This document shows, piece by piece, positions 1 to 11,875 of a DNA stretch of 64,000 bases. A program made the position numbers and the translations under genes. Origin of the DNA: Sciurus carolinensis (taxonomy: Eukaryota > Chordata > Mammalia > Rodentia > Sciuridae); NCBI RefSeq assembly GCF_902686445.1, contig NC_062222.1, positions 41,415,792-41,479,791 of the forward strand, given 5' to 3'. The notes beneath the pieces are model-generated. The model had not been told where the DNA came from. It saw only the letters and a list, made by a program, of their open reading frames with translations, and did not search any database. How positions within the stretch are numbered: the first letter of the stretch is position 1; every line of letters begins with the position of its first letter.

Positions 1-696
1 GAGAAGACAGATGTAAAGCAAGACATCTGAACAGCTGGTGTTTTTCATTTTAAATGAAGGCAAAAGAAATACAATCAGTATGCACCAACACATAGCTGAA
101 TTCACTAAGGCATAGATGTGGAAAGAGAGAAACAACAGGGGCAGACAAAAACGATGTGCACCCCAACAAAGACGAATTGCTCCTTTTGAGCAATGACTTA
201 GTTAGCTGGAATTGCCAGCCCTGCCAAATTACTGCTGAAGAAGCTGAAATGTTCACAAATAATTTTAGGCAGCCAAGAAACTTCCGAGTAGCATATGGAT
301 ATAATAGGAAAGAGGTTGTTTTTTTTCTCCTGATAAAGTCACAAGATGACTAGTCAATTCCCTGTAATGAGGCATCTGGATGTCAAGCAGAGTATTTTAT
401 CCTGCCTATTGAGGCACGATTCCCATTTTTCTAGGGAACCACATTAAGTAGATCTGTTTAGACTGGAGAGGCTCCTCTGTTTTTAGTCTAAGAATAACAG
501 TTGCAGAGGACATAGAGTATCCATGTTCATGAGCATTTCCCCTCCCTGGTGAGTTGAATCTCTCCTTAGTAAGTGGAAGAGGTTTTTTTTTCCCTCAGAC
601 TCCACAAACAGTGTCTAAAGTTCCTGTCTTCTATTGATTTGGGTTAGGGGAGAGGATATGCATGTACATGTCTTCTGCTGTTAAAGGACAAGCTGC
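1..696. other. Unassigned AT-rich intergenic DNA
   Basis: No recognisable gene or repeat. Short open readings on both strands near 50-353 overlap each other and show no family resemblance, so I treat them as chance. Confidence 0.6.
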
Positions 697-1045
697 CCTC
701 AGTCTTTTATAACAAAGTACCATAAACTACATAGCTTATAAAAAATAAATTTATTTCCTAGAGTTCTGGAGACTGACTGAGGAATAAAAGATCAAGGCCC
801 TAGAGGTCTTGGCATCTGGTAAGGGAATGAATCTTTGCAAACTGTGCGGAGTCACTGTGTTTACACATGGAGGTAGAAGTGAGGGAGTGCACCTGGTCCT
901 CTTTTGTAAGGTTATAAATCTATTAATGAGGGCTTCACTAATCATAGTCAATAATTTTCCCATTTCTGAATATTCTTGCCTTGTAGATTAGCATTTCAAC
1001 ACTTGAGTTTGGGAAGAGATGTACATTCAGACCATGGGAAAGTGC
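697..1045 (-). mobile_element. MaLR-type LTR fragment
   Basis: Read on the plus strand, this has the reversed MaLR landmarks in order: a motif like TTATAACAAAGTACCATAAA, then 'gcttataaa...tttatttcctagagttctggag', then 'atcaaggccc', 'catctggtaagg', 'cacatggagg', 'atgagggcttcac' and finally 'catttcaacacttgag'. These match the MLT1/MST layout of ERVL-MaLR LTRs in antisense. It is diverged and has small gaps. The subfamily cannot be fixed by eye. Confidence 0.75.
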
Positions 1046-1330
1046 CTGCGTGCTCAATAATCCAGAGTCCCTTCCACCTTGCTGCAAGGCCCTCTGTGAT
1101 GGCCTTCTCCTTAATATTAATTTTTTTTCTTTTACCAGTATATCCAAGCACTTTGCTTTTCTTTTTCCTCTCCTTACAGGCACTTGAAGTTCTGGAATTT
1201 TGTTACACTTATGTTTGTGAGTTCTTTGAATCTTTATTTTGGATTCATTATAGTTGTACAAAAGAATAAGTCTTTTTTTTTTTTGATACTTTGGTTGTTT
1301 TCCATTGATTCTTTTTTTTTTTTTTTTAAC

Positions 1331-1508
1331 TTTAGATTACATAGAAGGAAATGAGAGGGAAGGAGCTATGAAAAATGGTGGAATGAGACAGACATCATCA
1401 TCCTATGTACATATATGATTGCACGAATGGTATGAATCTACATCGTGCACAACCACAGAAATGAAATGGTGCACCCCATTTGTGTACAATGAATCAAAAT
1501 GCAGTCTG

Positions 1509-1539
<31 letters not shown>

Positions 1540-1545
1540 TAAGTA
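1331..1545 (+). mobile_element. 5'-truncated L1, 3' UTR only
   Basis: The fragment carries the L1 3'-UTR block with 'ggaatgagacagacatcat', 'atgtacatatatgattgca', 'tggtatgaatctac' and 'tgaatcaaaatgcagtctg', and ends in an (AAAT)n-like tail at about 1510-1540. The same block recurs at 48400-48600 and 31640-32038. It starts inside the UTR, so it is a strongly 5'-truncated retrotransposition product. A 16-T run (1312-1327) lies just upstream. Confidence 0.85.
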
Positions 1546-2089
1546 GTAAATGAATAAAGAAATGTACAGATGAGGAACAAGAAATAAGCAGAGAAAAAGA
1601 AGTTCTGTATGGTTGTTTTTCTACGTAGTATTGTTCCTACCATAATGGCAGTGAATATTTTTTTCACTCTTTACAAATGCCAATAAGCCATGGATTTTTA
1701 GATATTCAAAGGTGAAAAGGTAAAATGACAAATTACAAGAAAGTGTTATTTAAATTACATAACATTTTACATATTTTTCTTTATGGGAAATAAAAACTCT
1801 CAAAAAAACTAAACAATTCATATAAATAGTAATGAAGTATATGTGTTTTATACAGATAGGCAATAATGTAACTCATAGCATTGTTTCATTATTTAGCTAA
1901 TCTTTGTAGATTCTTTGTTATATGCCAAGGACAGTGAAGACTCAGATTTAAATTAGGTATATGTCTTGTCTTCTTTGCTTACATTCTGGCAAAACACTTG
2001 GTTGTATTCTTCTCCAGCTTTATTATGTTTAATTTGCATAAAAAATTCACCCATTGTAGTTCATTAACAGGTACTATGTTGCAGGAAGA

Positions 2090-2332
2090 TGGGAAGTAGT
2101 TTTTCTTGTGACTATTGTAAAGTAGAGTGATTATAGATTACTATATATTTCAAAAGTTGGAAAAATTTTTAAACTTTTACTATGAAGTAATGATAAATGT
2201 TTGAGGAGAGAGATATATTTAATATGATTTAAACCTTGCACAATGTACATGTATCAACATGTTACACTATTAATATGTACAATTTTAATCCTTTTGAACC
2301 ACTTTAAAATAAATTTAATTAAAAAAAAAAAA
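2090..2332 (+). mobile_element. Ancient L1M 3'-UTR fragment
   Basis: The text 'gcacaatgtacatgtatcaa' followed by 'catgttacac' and 'atatgtacaattttaat', then an A-rich end at about 2322-2333, matches the general shape of old L1MA/L1ME 3' ends. It is diverged. It is placed by pattern recognition only. Confidence 0.5.
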
Positions 2333-3189
2333 ACCCTTAAATGTCAAATGAAGAGGAAATGGGATAAACCCCTTACTTGACATGTATATATAATGCCACT
2401 AACTTATGTTGCATGGGACTGCCACACCGCAGGTGGGCCATCTGCACTACTCCGGGTGCAACTTCCCCATATGATGGGGAAAAGGACTCAGTCTCTGTGC
2501 AAAGATCTGAGGAGAAGAGCTTTACTCTGGAGAGATGGAGCACTTGTCACGTAGGAAGGTTCTTCTGTCTTTACTGCATATGACACTGTCTTTTATATGC
2601 TTGCAGTCAAGCTAGCCATACATTTTAAAGGTCAAGCCTTGAGTAAGCAGCTACTAGCCTATTTGGCAGACCATAGGTTGGTAACAGAAAGTAAAAAATA
2701 ACCATGTGAACACAGAATGTGACAGTTTTGTAGACACTGAAGAACTCTCTCACAGACCACATAAGAACATCCTGTTCACATAACACAGGAAAGAAGGATG
2801 GGGCCCCAGTTCCCAAGTGGCCTGAAAGGTGTGTCTGTCTCTCGACTGAATACCACATAGACCTCCTTCCAGGAGAAGGAGCCCACAAACTTATATAGGA
2901 GAAGAAGAGTCTCGTGGAAGATAAAGACCTTGGGCCATGATTACCATTCTCACCACTTACTAAACCATCATCAACATTAAAGTTCACAATACAAAATTAT
3001 ATCTTTTTTTGCAATAAGGAGCAATGAGTGTTTCTGACTGAAAGTTTAACATGAAAGAAATGTCTGGACCAGTGTTCCAAGTAGGATGTTGCTTCTGGAT
3101 TCCATTTTTGTTAACTTGGGAATACTTCTTTAATCAGTCATACTTGCACTGTAGGTTTGGAGAAATGACTCTGTACATGTATTTGCAAT
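2333..3189. other. Unassigned intergenic DNA
   Basis: Slightly richer in GC than the surroundings (2400-2560 and 2780-2900). Minus-strand and plus-strand open readings here are unrelated to any family I recognise. No splice-site or promoter arrangement is convincing. Confidence 0.5.
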
Positions 3190-3500
3190 GGACTGAAGTT
3201 TTGTATTATCATCAAATTTATATGCAGAAGCCCAACCCCCTAAGTGATGACCTTTGTGAGGTAAATAGGTCATGAAGATAGAGTTCTCATGAATGTGATT
3301 AGTGCTCTCATAAAGGGACCCCAAAGAGTTCTTTAGTCCTCTCTCTTCCAAAATGAAGACAGAAAAAGAAGTATTTAGTTTGCAGCCTGAAACAGGACCC
3401 TCAACAGAACTCAACCATGACAGTACCTGATCTCAGATATTTAGCCTCCAGAAGTGAGAGAGATAAATTTCTATTGCTTATAGACCAAAATCCCCTATTA
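3190..3500 (+). mobile_element. MaLR-type LTR fragment
   Basis: Sense-strand MaLR landmarks appear in order: 'cagaagcccaacccccta', 'gtgatgacctttgtgaggt', 'catgaatgtgattagtgctc', 'ataaagggacccca', then 'cctccagaagtgagagagat' followed by 'aaatttctattgctta'. This is the MLT1/MST body through the region that normally carries the polyadenylation signal (here 'gataaattt', degraded). Confidence 0.75.
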
Positions 3501-3519
3501 TATGCAACTTGATGAATTC

Positions 3520-4125
3520 TGGCACCTGTATAGTAATATAACCATCAGTACAATTAAGATAAAGATTATTTCCATCAAATTATAAGAAATTCTCTTATCT
3601 GCTTTTAGAGTTGAGCCCTGTCTCCAACATTTGGCTCTGGTAACCACTGATCTGGTTTCTAACGTTGAATTTTTCCATTTCAAGACTTATATTATCAGAC
3701 CAAATACTAAAGCATATAGCATTTTGTTTTTAAATTAACAATGTTTTTGTATTTATCTGTTATATTCATCAATATTATCAATATTATACTTTGTTAAATT
3801 GGTGAGAACCATACCATAGTAAGGATATAACATTATTTTTCAGTTAATTAGTTGATGAATATGTGAAGTCTATCAAATTCTCACTTAAGAAAACCACTGA
3901 AATAAATATTTTTATTCCTTACAAAGTTTTTTTTTTTTTTTTTGAAAATCACTTTTTATCATGGGTCAGCTCTGAAGAGAAAGATAGATAGATCTTATCA
4001 CAAGTGTATGATTAGTCTTATAAGACACTGCCAAACTATTTTCCAAAGGAATATTTTATTTTTTCACCATTTTAATAATTTACTCCTGGTTTCTAATTTT
4101 CCCCCAGCATATTTCTTATAAGAAA
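3520..4125 (-). mobile_element. Ancient L1M remnant
   Basis: The patches 'ggtaaccactgatctggttt' and, further on, 'actgccaaactattttcca' fit old L1M 3' UTR/ORF2 sequence read on the minus strand. The pieces between are heavily diverged. A 16-T run sits at about 3927-3943. No open reading remains. Confidence 0.45.
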
Positions 4126-4984
4126 TATGTTGTTAATATCATTGAAGATCCCCATATATGAGCAATCACCTCTGCTTTTTAGATTAAATTTTAGTGTGAA
4201 TAAAGTTATTTTTCTTATTTGTACTTACTTATTTATTTTTGGATTTTAATTGCAAACTCCTTATTGAAAAATTATTTCAGTCTCATTTCAATTATTTTTA
4301 ACTGAGCTTTTCTCTGTCTATTCATTTAAGAATGGTCAAATGTGGATGGATAATATTTGGTGTCTACACTCAACTCTTTTCTAAGATCCTCTATCCACAT
4401 ATCTACCAGTTTCCCTGAATTTAGCGTTCTGGCTTTTCAAACAAGAATGAGTGAATATTTTTGCCAGCAAACACTGCAGATGCCCTTCTGGAATGTGGCT
4501 GGCAAGTTTCTGGCAACTCACAAAATTGAGAACTCTGCATACAAATTTGTTCATTTGAATATACATGTTCAAAATGTATTTGCCTGTTTTGTTTCATTAT
4601 TGTTCTTCCAGGTAATTCCTTGCTCTTTCTACATTTTTAGCTGCTTTCAGTGGAAGAATCAGTTTTAAAGGAACATAATATGTCAGTGATATAAATGGAA
4701 AGTTTATTGTTATATTCTGAGTATATAATTTTAAATTTTTACTATATTGACTTCAATATAATAATAATGAACTTTTATTGAACTTCAGTTCTGAGAAAAT
4801 GTCACAATATGTTTTGAATGTAGTCCTTCCTGCTCTGCTATTGAAGCTTATTTTAAAATGAACATGTTTTCTTTTACTCTTCTCCCTCTCCTCCTCCACC
4901 ATAACCTGGGGTGGAGGTGAGGGGACAGGATCACCTTTTTCCCATTTATGTCCAATTATCTGTCTTTGAGCACACACTCACCAT
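4126..4984. other. Unassigned AT-rich DNA
   Basis: The plus-strand open reading at 4357-4668 (103 codons) has no recognisable domain and no conserved-looking composition. I see nothing else in this stretch. Confidence 0.5.
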
Positions 4985-5259
4985 ATGAACCAAGTAATTC
5001 AGATTTCAGGAATGGCACCAGAAGATCTAAGAAATGACTATCTCCCAAATTAACAAGTGAATCACCCACCCTTCCACCCCCAGGAAACACTTGTAATGAA
5101 TCACTTCTTTAAAAATCCTCCTTGATGGCAGAATCACAGCCTCTGGGACAGGAGTCCCAGTTCTTCTCCTTTGATAGCAAAGCAATAAAACTTACTTTTC
5201 CTTTTTCTCATTATTGAGGAAATGGCATTAGGGGCAAGGACCAAACTTTCCCTAACAAG
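4985..5259 (+). mobile_element. LTR fragment with TATA-like box and poly(A) signal
   Basis: A TATA-like 'tctttaaaaatcctcc' lies near 5107-5122, a phrase 'cacagcctctgggacagga' follows, and AATAAA is at 5184-5189, about 75 bases downstream. This spacing and the following 'ttcctttttctcatt' look like the U3-R-U5 transition of an endogenous retroviral LTR. The left boundary is uncertain; the right end may be the 'ctaaca' at 5259. I cannot name the family. Confidence 0.5.
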
Positions 5260-5568
5260 AATATTAGTAATGACAGTAACCTCTTTTAGGTGTATGTGCT
5301 AGTTTTAAATCATGTGTTTAGTGTAGTACATGATAGATACATTTCTTTGTAGAACCTTTAATGAACAAAATTTTAATTGTTGAATTAATCATACTTTAAT
5401 AATATTGTAGTTCTTAAATATTGTGAAAATTTATAAATACCATCTCTCATATTCATATCTCTTAGAATAGAATAAAGAAAGATGTGCAATGTGTGTTCTA
5501 AGAAAAAAAGTTTTAAAAGTTCCTATAAGGTGAATATGCAACTTTTCAAGATGAAATGATAATATATT

Positions 5569-5955
5569 GTCTTAGTCAATTTTGTGCTGCTAATAGAGAA
5601 TTTTTGAAGTTGGAAGATTTATAAAGCATATAAATTTCTCATAATCTGGAGATTTTGATGTTCAGGATTAAAGGCATTTGGCAGGTTTGGTGTCTGGTAA
5701 GAAGCCAGTCTTTTCCAAGAAGGTGCCTTCAATAATACATTCTCCAGAAAGACATACAATTTCTCACATGGCAAAAGAGTGAGGGCAAGAAAATTCTCCC
5801 CTGCAAGATGTTATAGTACTAGTAGTCAATCATGAGCCTTTGGGACTTTAAACACTGCCCATTATACCCCATCTCTCAATAATTTTACTCTGGGGATTAA
5901 GTTTCCAACACATGAATTTTTAATGGGAAAAACATTCAAATCAGATCAATTATTA
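5569..5955 (-). mobile_element. MaLR-type LTR
   Basis: In antisense order: 'gtcttagtcaattttgtgct', 'gaagatttataaagc', 'ggtttggtgtctggtaagaa', 'tctcacatggcaaaagagtg', 'caatcatgagcc' and 'tttccaacacatgaat'. All are typical of a nearly complete MaLR LTR on the minus strand. Confidence 0.75.
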
Positions 5956-8465
5956 TTTTTTTCTCTTGAAGATTTACAGGCTAACTAACAAAGTTCATGA
6001 AACAATACTTTATATATTATGAAAACATCTTTTCTCATTATCTGCACTCTGCTTAGTATTTATTGTGATATTAATCTCCCAGTAACATATTGTATATCAA
6101 ATGAGCATCAATGGAAAATTTGTCTATTTCTTTAAGGATATAAAATCCATGACAGAAAAATTTCATGCTATTTTTACCTGCAATATTCCCAGTCCCTAAA
6201 AGAGTACCTTTCCAAGGAGAAATAAATGAATGGCAGTATCCCTTGTGCATTCACTGAGAAAACATTTATTAAAAAATCAATTAGGTGTGAGACTTCATTC
6301 TAAGTCCTAGGTATAAAAAGTAATAAAATAATATCTGCCTTGATGTACTTTATATTATTTCTTCAGAAATAAAAACTTTATTGTAAATATTTGTTTTATA
6401 AATAATATAAATATAAATTTATATTACTTAAATTTTATTAAATTGTAATATAAATATAAAATTATTATGAGTTATCATTTCTGGATAAAATGAAATCAGT
6501 TGAATACAAAGTAGTTACTCTGGTATTAATTTAAATATGCAGAGAAAATTAAATAGCTATTTCCAAAATCTGAATAAAAAGAACAGTTCTTTGTTTCATG
6601 TCACAAGGTATTTTACTTCATTCTTTTACAGTGATTACTTATATAAAATTTTAAAAGGCAGTACTGTTCTATGATATATATTAAAAGAAACTATATGCCA
6701 GTAGTTTAAGAATCTGAATGCTTTTATTCATTTTAATATAAATCTGTATAGGTAAAATTACTTCATGATCATTGCCATAAAGAAAAAAAGATTGAAGGTG
6801 TAACCATATAATGAGTCCATTAGTGAAACTCCTCTACAGAATTTGTAATTTTTTTGATCCAGAGTGTATCTTTTTATGAAGTTCATTTTCAAATCAACTC
6901 CATAATACAGATTTTAATTATCATAATTACTTTCATAAGATAAACAATGCTTAGAGAAAATAGTTGGAATTTTTTTAGGAAATGAAGAGAAAACTGAATA
7001 CTCTGATTTGTTGCGACTTAGCAGAGTCACTACATATGAATTTAATTAAGATCTAAACTTGCCCCATTTACCACTTAATGAGCTGTAACAGCTTTGGAAG
7101 AGCTATTGCCAGTTTTTTGAGTTAATGCAATATTTAAATTAGTGGTATTCATGGATAATATATGAAACTTCAAAACTGAGGTTTTGTGAGAAAATATAAG
7201 CTGGTATAATGTATGTCAAATAGTCATTGTCTCTATCTTCTCTTACAGTAAATTTAATGAGTTTCCTTCTTCCTACAAATTTTCTTAAACAGAGGAAAAC
7301 ATGTACCTAAAGTTATGGTATTCCATAAATCTATTCCTGTGCTATAAACTCATTGTGTAGCTGAACTCAATCTCCATTTTCTTAGTCTAAGAAAATCATT
7401 TAACTTCTCTGCATTACCTTTTCAATTATAAGAAAATGAAAAAGTGTGTCTTAGAGAACCTGATAATTAATATTGAAACAGTTTAAATTATATAAAAATG
7501 TATAATTCTCTTAGTCAGTAAGGGTCCAACTGTATCTTTTTGGATATTGTGTCTACCTAATAATCCTCAAAAAATTAAAACATCCATTAAAAGGAAATAT
7601 AAGTAAAATTTGCAATCCTTATGAGAAGGATGGAATAAATTAAAAGGTGGACCACAAAAATATTTATTGTGTTTCTAATGGTGTCTTTAATTTTCAAGAA
7701 CATTTTAGTGAAATAATACCCTTATTTACAAGACAAGTTCAGAGACTTGATAACTCATGAGACCTCAAAAATTAATAAAACCCTTGTGAATTTACTAATA
7801 ATTCTCTAACCCTTGCATATTCACTAATATTATTTCATTTGTGAATTAAACATTCATTTTCTTCTATATAAATTTAATATAAAAAGTTATGTCTGATTTT
7901 AAATATAAAAATCATAAAATAATTGTCAATATATTTAAAATATTCATTAATTTTATATTTTAAATAAAAACCAAAATCATTTGATGTTAATCAATATAAG
8001 ATTACAAAAGTAAAAGTGAATTTCAAGTTAAAAGACAACATATCGGTATTCACTAAACTCATCAGGTCTGTAGAATCTTCGAATAGTTTATGTGTCAGAC
8101 ATTGTGCAGGATACTTGATACTAGTCACTATCATTTTTAACTATCTTAAAGTTTATAGTGTTCAGGTTCTGGAAAATATATAAGGATAACAGTAAGTGAT
8201 AATACCTTTATTTACTCATTCATTTTAAAAATCTTATTATGTTCTTTAATAATATAATTTTTTCTAAAAGGAAAAGGAAATCAATCTTCAAATTTTGCTA
8301 TAATTTTTTAATTTTTATAAGAAGATTATATATTGGTATATTGCAGAATCTTCATGAACTCATTACATTATAACTTGTATCAGAGATGAATTTAGTGTTT
8401 CAAACAAAGAAATGTTCATATTATACTCAAATTTCAGAAATTACTCATTATACTGTTTTTAGAAA
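5956..8465. other. AT-rich intergenic DNA with faint old repeats
   Basis: Very AT-rich (for example 6361-6480). A possible L2-like piece at 6245-6360 shows a worn version of the 'fold of ancient LINE tail plus caggcact' text, and a MIR is annotated separately. No gene is visible. Confidence 0.5.
7335..7490 (+). mobile_element. MIR-like SINE fragment
   Basis: The stretch 'aaaatcatttaacttctctg' followed by 'cattaccttttcaattataa' and 'gaaaatgaaaaag' follows the central MIR order (line of text around 'acttaacctctctg...cctcatctgtaaaatg'). It is old and diverged. Confidence 0.45.
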
Positions 8466-8478
8466 AAAATGTTATTTT

Positions 8479-8614
8479 TTAAAAATATTTTTTAGTTACA
8501 GTTGTTGATGGTCCTTTATTTTATTTATTTACTTATATATGGTGCTGAAGATCAAACCCAGTGACTCACCCAGGCTAGACAAGCACTCTGCCACTGAGCT
8601 ATAGTCCCAGTTCC
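8479..8614 (-). mobile_element. ID-type SINE with clear target-site duplication
   Basis: Read in antisense the element gives 'ggtgctgaagatcaaaccca', then 'ctagacaagcactctgccac', then 'tgagctatagtcccag', the complement of an ID element's B box, A box and 5' end. Its A-rich tail appears as the T-rich stretch at 8479-8536. It is flanked by an exact 13-bp direct repeat, AAAATGTTATTTT, at 8466-8478 and 8615-8627, which fixes both ends. Confidence 0.9.
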
Positions 8615-8627
8615 AAAATGTTATTTT

Positions 8628-11482
8628 AATTAAAATTTGATGCAATTATTTATCCAACAACAATTTGATTTTTAAAGGAATATAAAAATGACTGCAGCAA
8701 CATTGCAGCAGAGAAAACAGTGGTCACTGCACTACCAAGTTTCTCTATTTTTCACACTTCTGGGCATTCTTACTAAACTCATGACTGACTTCCTAATATA
8801 GGAAAAAATTTGTTTTACATGAAAGCTTAAATTTCATAAAAGTTTGATACTAAGATAACCTTAATAATCTAGGCAAGGCAAAATTTCTTCTGTTAAATAA
8901 AATACTGAACATTTGTGATATTATAATATTAACAATAATAGTAACCATGTGAAAAATATTAGTCTGCGTATATGTGAGTTCATATGTTTGATGGCTGCCA
9001 AAATGTGATGTAAATGGTGATGAATGTGATCAATTTGCCATCTGTGTGTTGCAATCTATTTCTCTATAATCTCTAATGACTAAGCAAATCATTTGCAGGT
9101 ATGATATAATTGTTTTTGCAGTTTTAGAACTGTGATAATCATATAATTTAGGTAAAAATTTCACACATAAAAAATTTATCTTTTGTATGTAATTTTATCC
9201 AAATATGGATCAGTTTATTTTTAGTATAATGTGAACTGGAAAAAACAAGTGTTAACCTAGTTTTTACATTTTTTTATAACTATTCATTTGCCATTTTTTT
9301 GTCCATTGATTTATTCCCTCAAAATATTTAAAGTACCCAAAACTGATTATTAGAAATCTTGATGATAATTATATATCTTATCTACCCTCTTACATTTTTC
9401 CACCTCGAAGTTATATTGCTTTTACCAGTTTGTCAGAAAATTTTAGCAATCCAAAATAATGATAAAGTTTTAAATCGTAGGCATTTTATCATTAGTATTA
9501 CAAATTGAATAAGACACTACTGATTCAAAAAGTCCTTTAATCTTGACATCATTTACCATTTATGAATTATTTTTATTACAAATCAATAAACCATTTGTTT
9601 CTCTGCTCATGTATGGAAATTAACTCTGCTAAAATGCATTTTATGTTCATTTTTGAAATGTATGCTAACAGATACATTTTATTTAGAAAATTATTTTCTG
9701 TGACTGACACAATTCCTAGTATTGTTTTCCCTCTTTCTAACCAATATATAATTTGAGTGTATGAAATACATACTCCCATTTGTGTAATGTGCTTTACAAA
9801 AAGGTATTTTCTTCCTAATAGTTTCTTTATAAATGTATCTTTCAGCACATCCATGTGACGTATTTCACCTGACACTTCCTTATTTTATGTTAACTTCTTA
9901 ATGTATGTGCCAGGAAAATCTAATTCAACTTCTAAAAAGCATTTATAATTGTTATAGCAATCTGTAATGATTAAAAATGTTTCCCTAATTCACCACATGC
10001 TCTTTTAGTACATTTTATACCTTTTCTTTTGCAGGGAAAGAGGTAGAAAAAAGAGGGGATTATGAAAAGAACAATGTTTCCATATTGGTATAATATCACT
10101 TTCCTCAGTTTTTCAAAACATTTTTCTTAAATACTTCAAAATGCCAGTTAAAATTGTCATTATTTCTTTTTAAGAAGATATCTGCATGGACAGACATAAG
10201 TGAAATTTTAGTATTTCAACGATAAAGCTTATTCAATAATATCTAAGTCAAATTACTTTTTAAAAAGCTTTCATCAGAAAGAACAGATGTATTACTCCAC
10301 TTATCTTCCTTGCACACCCATTGCTCACTTTCACATTCTATAATGGATAATGATACTTGCCTTGTTTAAACCTCCAAGAGCTAGCAGTAAATTCAACAAT
10401 GTAGTTTGATGGAATGTTTTCTTTCAACATCACGGATAAGTTTGCTTTGTTTGTAAGTTTTCATGGTGCTGAAAGGAATATACACATGAGCAGTCTTAAA
10501 CCCAGGTCATTAGATGTTTTTTCATATCTGATATAGACTCTTTTCAATTTCTGTTAGTCTCATCGCCTTCAGTGAAGCAGATCCTCTAACCACAGCCCTC
10601 AGTTTGCAAACCTTCTTCATCCCTATGGCTATGGTGGAATGAGACACACCTGCTTGGAGAGTAATAACCATTACATGTTTTCCATCTTCCTAATCCTTAA
10701 TCACTTTTAACTGTATTCCTAGGATAACTGCTGATGTGGCCTCTTAGTGACCAAGTTTGCCTAGATTTTTTTCATGTTTAGGGTTCACAATAAACAAAAC
10801 ATCATGTGGTTAAGCACAAGTTAAAATGATGCCATCAAGACAAGTGATAAACCTGAAATGTGAGAAGTTGCTGCATAACATGGCATACATTTTATGGCAA
10901 ATTTCTTTGTAAGTTAGATGATGGATGCTCTAGAATAATAACATAGTGTACTAAATACATAAAATAGTGACCTAGTTGTTTATTTTTATGATCAAGTATA
11001 ATGTCCTATAAATAATTATATGAGCTGTATTTCTATACCACTGGTCACACAGCAGGTTTTCTTCTGCCAGTATCACAACAAACACGTGACTACTGTATTG
11101 TGCTATGAGAAGACAATGGCAATATCACAGTTAGGTGATATGGATTTTTCAGCTATAATTTTATGGGATCACCATCCTTTATGTGGTCTACCATTGACCA
11201 AAATGTCATTATGTGGTGTTTTAGTGTGATTTATCTCAGCAAAACACTGGAGTTGAGGATAAAGAGGAGAATGAAGGAGTAGGAAAGTGTTTAAAAAGTA
11301 GGAGGGGAAGAGAAACAAATATCTGGGGAAATATAGCTATTATTTTACTTTTCCAATTTATATATGATATATAAGTATGAAATAAATTGTAAATTCTAGA
11401 AGTGGAAAAGTAAAGATGGACACTATCAAAAAACTTAGTAAAATGTTCAATTATTCAAATAAGAATGGTAAAGACAGAAGTT
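8628..11482. other. Unassigned AT-rich DNA
   Basis: The overlapping open readings at 9562-9875 lie on opposite strands and have low-complexity composition. A slightly GC-richer patch at 10540-10750 is not identified. No gene or repeat is supported. Confidence 0.55.
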
Positions 11483-11875
11483 TTAGTTTTTTATTTGTTC
11501 TTTCTATATATACATGACAGTAGTATACTTTGACATATTATACATATATAGAATAAACATAATTTGTTCCAATTAGGATCTCATTATTGTGATTGTATAT
11601 GACGTGGGGTTACTTTGGTCATGTGTTCACATACAAAGAAAGAAAAGAAATATTCCATTCATTATACTCTTTCTATTTCCATTCCCCTTCCCTTCATTCC
11701 CCTTTGTCTAGTCCGATGAACTTCTAATCTTCGTCTTTCTTTTTCTGGATTAGCATTCACATATCAGAGAGAACATTCTGTCTTTGGTTTTTTGGGAACT
11801 GGCTTTTTTCACTTAAAGTTTCATCCATTTACCTATAAAAAACCATAATTTCATTCTTCTTTATGGTAGAGTCAT
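11483..11875 (-). mobile_element. L1 3' end (ORF2 tail plus 3' UTR)
   Basis: In antisense the right part (about 11760-11875) encodes the worn C-terminus of L1 ORF2 ('tttacctataaaaaaccata', 'cataatttcattcttcttta'). The left part is a pyrimidine-rich 3' UTR (complement of a polypurine tract, 11668-11705), and the end near 11483 corresponds to the A-rich tail. Related copies lie at 36931-37240 and 51165-51285. This is a different 3'-UTR subfamily from the one at 1331-1545. Confidence 0.75.

Noticed and set aside
2625..2987. Minus-strand 120-codon reading
   Set aside because: No recognisable domain, no splice or promoter context, and it overlaps no conserved-looking frame.
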